A stretch of 64,000 nt of DNA, taken from NCBI GenBank assembly GCA_030761205.1, contig JAULJL010000028.1, positions 9,778,001-9,842,000 of the forward strand, read 5' to 3'. Numbering within the stretch: position 1 is the first letter of the stretch; every line of letters starts with the position of its first letter. The notes beneath the pieces were generated by a model, which ran no database searches, was not told the DNA's origin, and saw only the letters and a list, made by a program, of their open reading frames with translations. The position numbers and the translations under genes are program-made. Shown here one piece after another: positions 43,992-53,850 of this stretch. This DNA comes from Fremontodendron californicum. Taxonomy: Eukaryota > Streptophyta > Magnoliopsida > Malvales > Malvaceae.

Positions 43992-44637
43992 GAGGTCGCA
44001 GCTTTTGGATAAGGAAAGAGATTACAGATACTTGAATTCGAATCTCAAATCTATTAAATGTTTGAGCTAAACTCGGGATTCACCTTCTGAACTGTATACT
44101 AACACTAATTTTCCATTTGAGAGTCCGAGAGACATTGATATCAAGATGAAACTTACCTTGAAACTGCATCAACAACATCTGGATACTTTATATAGTATAG
44201 TTCATTCAAGATTTCGACTGTATATCTCAACCATATTACCTTTCATATAGTGAATCTGCATCAGATCAGCATATTTATTCCATAACATCAAAATTTTCTT
44301 TAATGTTAACTATTGATTTGGTATAGTTTACCAGCATCGGCTTAATTGGGACACCCACTGAGAACTGACATGTCCTTTGGAAGATCCCATATACCACCAC
44401 AGAGAAGAGCATGCAGGGACTATCTTATCATAGACACGAAGGATCGAGTACGAAATTAGTTCGGTTGGTTCATGCAACCACTTTAAAAGATGATATTCAG
44501 GAAGTCTGAGATTCAAACCCAGTATCTGCAACCTCTTTCTCTATCTCCAGGTTACAACCTCCTTTATATACGAAAAAACAGGAAGGAACGAAAAAACTTG
44601 TTAACGATCTCAAAAACCTGATCGTTAGTGAAGTTTT
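43809..44637. other. Intergenic DNA with (TA)n tract
   Basis: A TA microsatellite lies at about 43,959-43,987. The text GCTTTTGGATAAGGAAAGAGATTACAGATA at about 44,001 is shared, diverged, with 11,895 and 51,500, a dispersed repeat. No gene. Confidence 0.45.
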
Positions 44638-44965
44638 TGTTAGGTAACAGAGTGACGGAATAGTGTCTCACAACTAAAATAAGAGATGAGAAAATAGGAA
44701 CTGAACACACAAATTTAACGTGGAAAACCCTCAATGAATAAAGGGAAAAACCACGGGGCAAGACTAGAAGAATTTCACTATGAGAAAATATTACAACACC
44801 TCTCTCTAAATACTAGGAGAGAACAACCTCACAAAGAATATAAGAAAGTATACAAGAGAGGAAGAGATAATTCTTGGGATGGTTTTAATACTTCTCCTTA
44901 AGGCTCTTTATATAGCCTTCAAGGAGGAACTCTAACAATTCTCCCACCGATGTGGGATTCTAACA
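44638..44965 (-). repeat. 3' LTR of the copia element
   Basis: TGTTAGG...GATTCTAACA, 328 bp. Confidence 0.95.
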
Positions 44966-44977
44966 ATTCTCCCACTT
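44966..44977 (-). other. Copia polypurine tract
   Basis: On the minus strand AAGTGGGAGAAT abuts the 3' LTR. Confidence 0.75.
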
Positions 44978-45040
44978 GAAGATTTGATTAAACCAATCAT
45001 ATCTTCACACCACTCTTTCTGTCTTGCCATTCCATGTTGC

Positions 45041-48000
45041 TTACGTTTCTGATAGACCATAGGAGGATCGACACCAAATAAACTTGTCAGTGTTGATTGG
45101 CTTTGTCATAACATCTGCTAGGTTGTCTTTGGTGTGAATCTTTTGCATATCCACACTTCCTTCTTCTACTACTTCTCGAACAAAGTGATACTGTATACCT
45201 ATATGCTTTGTCCTGGAATGAAAGGCTGGATTCCTTGCAATGTGCAAGGCACTCTGACTGTCACAATACACAATAATCTTCTGCTGCTTGTGCCCGAGTT
45301 CTTCCATTAACCTTTGTATCCATATTGCTTCCTTGCATGCTTGGGTAGCTGCCATGTACTCAGCTTCTGTAGTAGACAAAGCTACAACAGTCTGTAACTT
45401 AGATAACCAGCTTACCGCTCCTCCTGCAAGTGTGAACACATAGCCAGTAGTGGATTTCCTTTTATTAAGATCACCTGCAAAATCTGAATCAACATAACCC
45501 CTGACAACAAGTTCTGATCCTCCAAAACATAATGCAACATCTGAGGTTCCTTTAATGTATCTAAGGATCCTCTTAACAACATTCCAATGCTCTCTACCAG
45601 GATCTGCCATAAATCGACTGACCGCTCCCACTGCTTGTGCAATGTCTGGTCTTGTACATATCATAGCATACATAAGGCTTCCCACCGCTGATGCATACGG
45701 TACTCGAGACATTTCCATCCTCTCTGCTTCATTGCTAGGACTCATACCTGAGGATAATTTACAATTGACAGGAAGTGGGGTAGATATTGGCTTACAGTCT
45801 TGCATGTTGAAGCGTCGCAAGACCTTCCTCAGATAATTCTTTTGAGAAAGCCAAATTTTCCTGTCTTTTCTGTCTCGGTGAATTTGCATCCCTAAAATCT
45901 TGTTTGCGGGTCCCAAGTCCTTCATATCGAACTCCCTAGCCAACTGTGCCTTCAAATCTTGGATTCGATCTTTGTTGGGGCCTACCACCAACATGTCATC
46001 CACATACAACAGCAAAATAATGAAATCATTATCATCAAACCTCTTGTAGTACGTACAATGGTCTGAACTCAGTCTGTTGTATTCAAGGCTAATTATGAAA
46101 GAATCAAATCTCTTGTACCAACATCTGGGCGCCTGCTTTAGACCGTACAGAGATTTGGTCAACCTGCAAACCAAGTTCTCTTTGCCTGTTTCAACAAAAC
46201 CTTCTGGTTGGAGCATATAAATTTCTTCTTCAAGCTCTCCATGTAGAAAAGCCGTCTTTACATCTAGTTGTTCAAGATGTAAATCAAATGCAGCACACAT
46301 AGCCAACACTACTCTGATAGTAGTAAGTCTGACAACTGGAGAAAATATCTCGTTGAAGTCAATACCTTCTTTCTGAGCATATCCTTTTACAACCAATCTA
46401 GCACGATATCGTTCTACTTGATCATTGCTATCCCGCTTGATCTTGTAGACCCATTTGTTACCAATGGCTTTTCTGCCACGTGGTAATTCCACCAGTTCCC
46501 ATGTCTCGTTCTTGTGAAGAGCTTCAATTTCTTCCTGCATTGCTGTCATCCACAGAGAAGCATCTGGGCTACTAGTAGCTTCATGAAAAGTTGATGGCTC
46601 TCCATCCTCTGTTAAAAGACAGTATGCAACATTGCTCTCCGTAACATACTCCGTGTGCCAATTTGGAGGCCTTCTCTCACGAGTTGACCGTCGAACTTCT
46701 ACAGCCTCGGACTCAACTGGTTCTGGTACCTCATGCTCTGGTTCTGCTTCAGAAGAATCATCTTCTTGAGAATTTCTATCCATCTGCACTGTAGCAGTCT
46801 CTTTTGAAGTGTTGTCATTTGTTTGCTCACTTTGCAGTTCATTTTCTGCAAAAACTACATCTCTGCTGACAACAACCTTGCGGGCAGTGGGATCCCACAG
46901 GCGATACCCCTTAACACCGTCAGCATAACCCAAGAATATACATTTTCTGGATTTTGGATCCAGCTTTGTTCTTTCTTGGGAGTTGTACATCACGTACACA
47001 GGACATCCAAACACATGTAGAGAAGAATAATCAGCTGGCTTTCCTTTCCACATCTCCATAGGCGTCTTCAAACCAATCGCCGTTGATGGTGATCGATTTA
47101 TCACATAACAGGTGGTTTTGACTGCTTCTGCCCAGAAAGATTTGGCCAATCCCGCTGTTCTCAGCATGGCTCTTGTTCTATCTAGGAGAGTTCTGTTCAT
47201 CCGCTCTGCTACACCATTCTGTTGAGGCGTATGTGCAACCGTGAATTGTCTTATAATACCCTCTTTCTTACAGAATGCTAGAAAGTTACCGTCTACATAT
47301 TCTCCTCCATTGTCTGTCCTCAAGCACTTGATTCTTTTCCCAGTTTCAAGCTCTACTTGTGCTTTGAACTCCTTGAATACTGGAAACACATCTGACTTCT
47401 TCTTGATTGGGTACACCCATAATCTCCTGGAATAGTCATCAATGAATGATACAAAATACTTTGCTCCACCCAGGGATATTTCTGGTGACTCCCACACATC
47501 AGAATGGATTAAGTCCAGTATGTGTTTGCTTCTTGTAGTTACTTTAGCAAACTTCAATCTATGCTGCTTGCTTATCACACAGTGCTCACAGAAAGGTAAA
47601 TTGACCATCTTGAGCCCGGGCAGGAGATTGCGTTCTGCAAGGACTTTCAAGCCTCGCTCTGACATATGGCCTAATCTGCGATGCCACATCATCGTCGTTT
47701 CTTCTTGGCTGGCTGCTGCAACTGATGCATCTGCCTCTTGCAACGTCTCTCCCAAAAGCATGTATAGATTGCTTGTGATCTTCTCTGCTTTCATCACCAC
47801 AAGGTTTCCTTTCACTACTTTCAATATTCCACATTCAGTGTGGATCTTGCACCCGAGGTCATCCAATTGTCCAATTGACAATAAGTTCTTCTTTAAGCCC
47901 TTCACATGTCGTACCCCTTGAATTTTGCGAACAGTACCATCATGCATTTTTAATCTGACGGTACCGACTCCAGCAATATCTAAGGCATGATCATTTCCCA

Positions 48001-48961
48001 TGAACACAGATCCTTCCGAAATAGGTTCATAAGTGCAAAACCAATCTCGGTGTGGAGTCATGTGCCATGTCGCACCTGAATCCATTATCCAGACATCATT
48101 GAGTTTCTTTCCGCCTTTAGAACTAGTCGCTGCTTCACTATACAAGATTTCTCCATCATCTGAGGTACTTGCAACACAACCTTGGGAGGTTGATGTTTCA
48201 GAATTCTTTTCTCCACCCTTCTTATTATGCCAACATTCCTTCTTCGAGTGCCCTCTCATGCCACAATTGTAGCATTTAAGATTCTTCCTTCTTCGAGATT
48301 TTGATCTACCATGATTCTGACTCCCACTGGAGCCACGTTCTGTTGATCTGCCTCTCATCACCGTTAAAGCCTCTGCTTGCTTTGAATTTTCTGACCTTTC
48401 CTCCTTATTCTTGCGCCTGGATTCTTCTTCAAGAATAGCACCGGCAACATCATCAAAGTGAAGAGAGTCACTAACATTGTTATTTGTGATGTTGATGATG
48501 AGTTGATCATACGAATCTGGTAAACTCTGAAGTAGAAGTTCCGCACGTTCATTTTCCGCTATTTTGAAATCTGATGCTGTGAGTTGAGCAAATAGCGTAT
48601 TCAGAGTGTTGATGTGATCCGTTACCGACGTGGATTCACTCATTCGAAGAGTGTAGAGTTTCCTCTTCAAGAATATTCTGGTGTGAAGTGACTTCACCTC
48701 GTACAATTTGTTTAGAACATCCCAAATCTCCTTTGCAGTCTTCTTCTCTGCAACACTTGACAAAACTGAATCCGCCATTGCTAGGTGCAGATTGGCAACA
48801 GCATTGTCATCCTTCTCTTTCCACTTTTCATCAGTCATTTCTGTGGGTCTACTTTCAATTGCTTCTAGACAATTATCCTTCCTCAAAATTGCTCTTATCT
48901 TCAATTTCCACAAGGAGAAATTTCTCCCACTGAACTTCTCTATCTCGAATTTTGCTGCCAT
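45041..48961 (-). CDS. Copia Gag-Pol polyprotein, 1,306 aa, intact
   Basis: One uninterrupted frame from ATG to TAA. Domains in order: N-terminal Gag (FSGRNFSLWKLKIRAIL, about 9-25, UBN2-type), CCHC zinc knuckle CYNCGMRGHSKKEC (about 230), aspartic protease DSGATWHM (about 290), GAG-pre-integrase with WHRRLGHMSERG (about 424), integrase core with HSDVW, RTDNGGEYV and QNGVAERMNRTL, reverse transcriptase with ending YVDDMLVVG (about 984), and RNase H with YVDSDFAGD and STTEAEYMA (about 1,199). Length is normal for the superfamily (about 1,300). All catalytic motifs are present, so the element is predicted autonomous. It is translated from LTR-driven genomic RNA into cytoplasmic particles. Confidence 0.96.
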   Translation of the reverse strand: MAAKFEIEKFSGRNFSLWKLKIRAILRKDNCLEAIESRPTEMTDEKWKEKDDNAVANLHLAMADSVLSSVAEKKTAKEIWDVLNKLYEVKSLHTRIFLKRKLYTLRMSESTSVTDHINTLNTLFAQLTASDFKIAENERAELLLQSLPDSYDQLIINITNNNVSDSLHFDDVAGAILEEESRRKNKEERSENSKQAEALTVMRGRSTERGSSGSQNHGRSKSRRRKNLKCYNCGMRGHSKKECWHNKKGGEKNSETSTSQGCVASTSDDGEILYSEAATSSKGGKKLNDVWIMDSGATWHMTPHRDWFCTYEPISEGSVFMGNDHALDIAGVGTVRLKMHDGTVRKIQGVRHVKGLKKNLLSIGQLDDLGCKIHTECGILKVVKGNLVVMKAEKITSNLYMLLGETLQEADASVAAASQEETTMMWHRRLGHMSERGLKVLAERNLLPGLKMVNLPFCEHCVISKQHRLKFAKVTTRSKHILDLIHSDVWESPEISLGGAKYFVSFIDDYSRRLWVYPIKKKSDVFPVFKEFKAQVELETGKRIKCLRTDNGGEYVDGNFLAFCKKEGIIRQFTVAHTPQQNGVAERMNRTLLDRTRAMLRTAGLAKSFWAEAVKTTCYVINRSPSTAIGLKTPMEMWKGKPADYSSLHVFGCPVYVMYNSQERTKLDPKSRKCIFLGYADGVKGYRLWDPTARKVVVSRDVVFAENELQSEQTNDNTSKETATVQMDRNSQEDDSSEAEPEHEVPEPVESEAVEVRRSTRERRPPNWHTEYVTESNVAYCLLTEDGEPSTFHEATSSPDASLWMTAMQEEIEALHKNETWELVELPRGRKAIGNKWVYKIKRDSNDQVERYRARLVVKGYAQKEGIDFNEIFSPVVRLTTIRVVLAMCAAFDLHLEQLDVKTAFLHGELEEEIYMLQPEGFVETGKENLVCRLTKSLYGLKQAPRCWYKRFDSFIISLEYNRLSSDHCTYYKRFDDNDFIILLLYVDDMLVVGPNKDRIQDLKAQLAREFDMKDLGPANKILGMQIHRDRKDRKIWLSQKNYLRKVLRRFNMQDCKPISTPLPVNCKLSSGMSPSNEAERMEMSRVPYASAVGSLMYAMICTRPDIAQAVGAVSRFMADPGREHWNVVKRILRYIKGTSDVALCFGGSELVVRGYVDSDFAGDLNKRKSTTGYVFTLAGGAVSWLSKLQTVVALSTTEAEYMAATQACKEAIWIQRLMEELGHKQQKIIVYCDSQSALHIARNPAFHSRTKHIGIQYHFVREVVEEGSVDMQKIHTKDNLADVMTKPINTDKFIWCRSSYGLSET

Positions 48962-49403
48962 GGTTGTACACGAACTGAAGCGAGTTACACTATTTCACCG
49001 TGAATAGTACCGTATACGTGAACAGTATTGTACGTATGTCGTACACTAGAACAAATCCAGTATACGTTAACAATTACTGCAAAAGTATACAACCACACGT
49101 ATGAATAGTAACCGTATCTGTGAATAGTACAATACAATTGAATAGCCCGTATACTGGAACAGTGACCGTAGCCCGTGAATAGTGCACCAGGTGGGTTCCC
49201 AGGAAAGAGAGGTGGGTCACTGATAGACACACTTAAATACCAAGTCTTTCCTAGCCAGAACTTCCCTAGACACTTTCACACTACCACACTTTATTTTCAG
49301 CAACAAGAATAATTCTTTTCTGATGTGGAAGATCAGACAATACTGCAACCACAGAGCATACTAAGAACCAACACTTTCACTGCAGCGGAATAAGGACCAC
49401 GAA

Positions 49404-49421
49404 CCAATGGCTCTGATACCA
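49404..49421 (-). other. Copia primer binding site, initiator tRNA-Met
   Basis: Minus strand TGGTATCAGAGCCATTGG just inside the 5' LTR, the classic plant copia primer site. Confidence 0.9.
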
Positions 49422-49422
49422 C

Positions 49423-49750
49423 TGTTAGGTACCAGAGTGACGGAATAGTGTCTCACAACTAAAATAAGAGATGAGAAAATAGGAACTGAACACACAAATT
49501 TAACGTGGAAAACCCTCAATGAATAAAGGGAAAAACCACGGGGCAAGACTAGAAGAATTTCACTATGAGAAAATATTACAACACCTCTCTCTAAATACTA
49601 GGAGAGAACAACCTCACAAAGAATATAAGAAAGTATACAAGAGAGGAAGAGATAATTCTTGGGATGGTTTTAATACTTCTCCTTAAGGCTCTTTATATAG
49701 CCTTCAAGGAGGAACTCTAACAATTCTCCCACCGATGTGGGATTCTAACA
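49423..49750 (-). repeat. 5' LTR of the copia element
   Basis: 328 bp; minus-strand TATATAAA at 49,699-49,692 is a likely TATA box for the element RNA. Confidence 0.95.
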
Positions 49751-52013
49751 GTTTTTAGATTCCACAAGCAAAATTAGCATAGTTTGTATATTTAAAAAAT
49801 AAAAAACTAATTTTAATAAATAAAATATGTTACAATCTCTTAATCCGCTTGTATAATTAAATAAATAAAAAATTCATTTTCATTGTATCAAAAACTAACT
49901 CTTTTTAAGTAATTCGCGGCATCTAATTTCTGATCACCTTAATTAAATAAATAGATAAGTGAAGTTAAACCTTCTTTTTAACTGTGAAGTAAGTTGAATT
50001 TGGGCTTGAAGTTCGGCTTTGGGTTAGAATTAGGTGTAGTCTTTGGATTTTGTTCAATATTATAAGGTTAAATTGAATCTATGCAATGCTAAATTATTAT
50101 GCTTTTTTTCCTCATATATAGATATTTATGCTAATTATTGTAGAAAATTTATCTCAATTTAAACTTTACAAATAAAATTATAACATCATCATATGTTTTT
50201 TTTTTATCTATAATATTAATTTATTAACTATCTTAAATATACCTTAATAAAGCATACATAGTTAATTTTTTAGGTTGTTTTTTTCCTCTTCTCTAATTTT
50301 TCTTGATTTTCTCTAATTATCTCTCTCTTGTTATTTTCCTTTATCTTCTTTCACATTTTCCTCTTCCTTGTTTCTATTTTATATTAAGAAACTAGAAATA
50401 AAAAAAATGAAATTTTGAATTGGCATATTCTTATTATATTTTTCTTAAAAGTATTAAAATTCATTTCTATTATCCAAAAACCTTTATTATGGTTGGTACT
50501 CATAAGTACACCATGTTGGGTTTTTTTTTTTCTTTCATACATGTGAATTGTTTAGAAATATGACGTATTGTAAATATTTATTTTTTATTTTTCTATAAAT
50601 CAAAGCATTAATGATTGAATTTCTTTATTTTTTTGAACATAATATAAAACTCATAAAACTATTGTTATCATAGTTGAAATTGATAAATGGTCAACACTTA
50701 AAAGAAAAGTGATTTTTTTCTATAAAAAAAAAAAAAGAAAAGTTAATTTCTTTTTATTAATTAAACTCATTTGCATGTGATTGGGATTAGACCTCTTCAT
50801 CAGTCAAATCGCGATTCGAATTTTTTTTTATTTAGGTATGAATCGAGTCAGGTTCAAGTCAATCCGAAAGTCATATTATTGTTCAAAATAATATTAAAAT
50901 TTTATTTTTATATTAATATTTATAATTAAATTTAAATAAAATTATTTTTATCTATCAAATGTGATGAATAATTTGACATCTAATTGAGAGATGGGACCCA
51001 ATGTTAGAAATATGGCAAAATACTAATAACGATAATTCCTCCTTGATGCGCGTATGGAAAATTGTGTTGAAAGCCCATCGCTTTCACCTTGATTGTGTCC
51101 TAACAAAAAAATGTTGATTTTTAATAATAAAAATTTTAAATTAGTATTAGAAAAAGATAGCAAATCACGTTAGGATGTTTATTCAACATTATATTTTTGT
51201 CGGTACGAGAAGTTTTTATTAGATTCGCCGGCATGCAAAAGAAAAATATTGAACGAGGAGGATGTTTTTTTTTTTTTTTGGAATTTTGATGACGAATATT
51301 TTTAAAATATTTTTTAAAATTAATTAATATATTATTTATAAAAAAATATAATATTAAATACAGTATTTAATAATTTTATTTATCATTTTTAATATATTGA
51401 ATGAAGATATTACAATAAGTAGTAACCTTAAAGAATGTTCTTAGAGCACTTGTTAACAAATTTTTTTTTTATATGCAAAAGAAGTATTGGTCTCGGGATA
51501 ACATAAGTGATTGTTGATATTATGATTCAAACTTTAGATCTGTTGAATACCACCTCTTAAAAATGTTTGCATGAATCAATTGAGTTAAGTTTCGAGTTCG
51601 AGGAAGATGCATTTATATTAATATAAAATTAATTTAGTTATATATATATTTTTATTATATTTTATATATTTATATTTGTTTGACTATCGTATTTTATACT
51701 TTATTTATCTAGATTATTCACGTCAAATTTTAAGTAAATTAAAAATGTTTAATTATTTATTTAATATATATTTCAACTATTAAATATATATATAAAAAAT
51801 AATATTTTCAAACTATATAATATAAATATTAAATTAATTAAAATTTTACATAAACGATTAATACAATTATATTTTTAAATTTAATGATCGCTTTATTAAA
51901 ATATGGCAAGTGTGCAACTTTTTTATTTACATTCTAAAAAATCTCATCTATAAAATCATACAGGGCAATCAAAAAGGTCACTACTTCGTACTCAATCTTT
52001 CACTAAACCCTAA
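49751..52013. other. AT-rich intergenic DNA
   Basis: No gene. A partial family-A-like MITE (TTAGACCTCTTCATCAGTCA on) is at about 50,787-50,940. The rest is poly-A/T and low complexity. Confidence 0.5.
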
Positions 52014-52022
52014 AAAAGTTTG

Positions 52023-52594
52023 GGGTTAATATGAAAAACATGCACTGCATAAAGAATTATTATGAAATGGTATAATAAATAAAAGTTATTTGAAAAAAAG
52101 AAATGAATAATTAGAAATTATTATAAAAGATATTGTAAAGACAAAATTACCCTTAATAAAAAAACTTTTTTTTTTCATTAAGGAAATATTATTTTTTAAA
52201 AATTTTAATTGAAAATAAATTTAAAAAATAAAATATTTAAATATATATTTTTTTAATTTAAAAAAATTTAAAAAAATAAAGAAAAATTAATTTTAGGCAT
52301 ATTATTTTTATTTTTTTAAAATTTTTTAATTAAAAAAAGTAAATAAAAAATTTAAAAATTTATTTTGTAAAATAAAAAAAAAATTATTTTCAGAATATTT
52401 ATTTTTTAATTAAAAAGTAAATTAAAAAATAAAAGAAGAAAGGAGGAAAAGGTTTTTTTATCAAGAATAATTTTGTCATTACAATATCTTTTATAACAAT
52501 TTCTAATTATTCATTTTTTTTTTCAAATAACTTTTATTCATTATACCATTTAACAATAATTCCTTATAAAGTGCATGTTTTTCATATTAACCCA
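52023..52594. mobile_element. Mutator-like MITE, 572 bp, long terminal inverted repeats
   Basis: GGGTTAATATGAAAAACATG at left and its exact inverse CATGTTTTTCATATTAACCC at right open inverted repeats of about 140 bp (52,023-52,163 against 52,454-52,594), with few mismatches. Flanking AAAAGTTTG at 52,014-52,022 and 52,595-52,603 is a perfect 9-bp target duplication, the Mutator hallmark. The core is AT-only low-complexity with no transposase. Confidence 0.88.
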
Positions 52595-52603
52595 AAAGTT
52601 TGC

Positions 52604-52985
52604 TATTTATTTTCTTTGTTAAAAGCAATGTTTCTTAAATTTTTTATTTTATTTAAAAATATTTGTATTGAACACATTCATTTGAATCCCATAACATGGG
52701 TTAAAAAAATTCTTTTAATAATTATAAAAAAAAAAAAAAAAAAAAAAGTGAATTTCGAGGTCTCTCCTGGTGTAGGTCCATGTGCATCAGCATTGCCAGT
52801 TGCCACCTCTTCATTAAATTTTTCTTTCCAAAAAATTTCTCTAAAAACTCCATTTTTACTTCAAAAAAATTAAATTAAAGAAGCAATTTTTTTAATAAAA
52901 CTTTCTCATTTCCACTTTGGGTTTTTCAAGCTCATTGGAAATCTGTATTTTTTTTTTTGCTAGAAAAAGAGATCTGATCATCTGA
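52604..52985. other. Upstream region of MLO
   Basis: AT-rich with a poly-A run at about 52,727-52,747 and a poly-T run near 52,950. The 100-codon frame at 52,571 starts inside the MITE and looks spurious. Confidence 0.45.
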
Positions 52986-52994
52986 TATATATAA
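52986..52994 (+). promoter_or_regulatory. Candidate TATA box of MLO
   Basis: TATATATAA followed by a CT-rich leader (TTCCTCTGTCTTTTCTTCC) fits a plant core promoter. This would give a leader of about 830 nt. Confidence 0.4.
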
Positions 52995-53498
52995 CTGTTT
53001 TCTGTTCCTCTGTCTTTTCTTCCATTATTTATCTCTTTCTTTCATCCTTTTGTTTTAGTGTTAAAAGAAGTGCAAAAATTGAACATTTATTACAGAAAGA
53101 GAGTTCAGAGTTCAGACTTAAGACAGAGATGAAGGCTTGAATATTTGAGAGGCAAAAAGCTGTTGAAATATTAACTGTCTTTAAAGTTTTGGTTTTCTTG
53201 GTTTATAAGAGTAGTTTTAATTCTTCAGTACCTGGATCAAACTTCATTACTGCATAAAAGAAAAGACTGAGAAAACGCCACCTAATACCTCATTTTTGGT
53301 GTTTTCTCAGACCCAAAACTCAAAACAATCTTCTACCTTGATTTATGCTAAAACTTGGGTTTTGTCCAAAAGCTTGAAAATAGGAAGAAAAAAAAACTTT
53401 TCTTTAGTGTATTTTTATTGTTTAAAGTTGAAATGAGAAGAACCCGTTTAAGAGAGTGTTGAAAGTGTTCATATGCTGTAGTTGAGTGTTGAAAGTGT

Positions 53499-53800
53499 TG
53501 AAGATTTGGTGGGATAAGTTTGAAGACTTGGGAAATTTTGTCTTGTTCTTGAGGTTAAAGATCATAGTTTGTTGGTTTTAGTGTTAATGTGATGTCAGAT
53601 TAGTTAGTCTAAGATGAGTGTTACAGTTGTTGTTCTTGAAGATTTGGTGGGATAAATTTCTAAAACAGGAAAGCATTTTTGTGTCTTGTTCTTGAAGTCG
53701 AAGACCATAGATTGTTGGGGTTTTGTGTTTAAATTAATGTAGGATTAGTGTAATTTAAGACAGTTGCACTACTTGTGTTTGAAAGATTTTGGTGGGGGGA
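53499..53800 (+). repeat. Imperfect tandem duplication in the MLO leader
   Basis: GAAGATTTGGTGGGATAA starts at 53,499 and 53,638 (139-nt step). Each is followed by TCTTGTTCTTGA, AGATCATAG/AGACCATAG TTTGTTGG/ATTGTTGG and a GTTAATGT/ATTAATGT...GGATTAG-like stretch. A third, shorter GAAAGATTTTGGTGGGGGGA begins near 53,779. Confidence 0.75.
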
Positions 53801-53850
53801 TTAAGTTTGAAAGAAAGGTTTTAAAGGGTTGTGAATAGAGTTGTTTAAAA

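Larger units (their letters stand above)
44638..49750 (-). mobile_element. Complete Ty1/copia retrotransposon (Tork-like)
   Basis: A 5,113-bp element on the minus strand with 328-bp LTRs (44,638-44,965 and 49,423-49,750), target duplication GTTTT at 44,633-44,637 and 49,751-49,755, initiator-Met primer site, polypurine tract and one intact polyprotein. I see one LTR difference (TAGGTAAC versus TAGGTACC), 1 in 328, so insertion is recent and the element may be active. Tork lineage is a judgement from domain wording. Confidence 0.95.

Noticed and set aside
52571..52873. 100-codon frame before MLO
   Set aside because: Begins inside the Mutator-like MITE and runs through poly-A; no MLO-like sequence and no splice link to exon 1.
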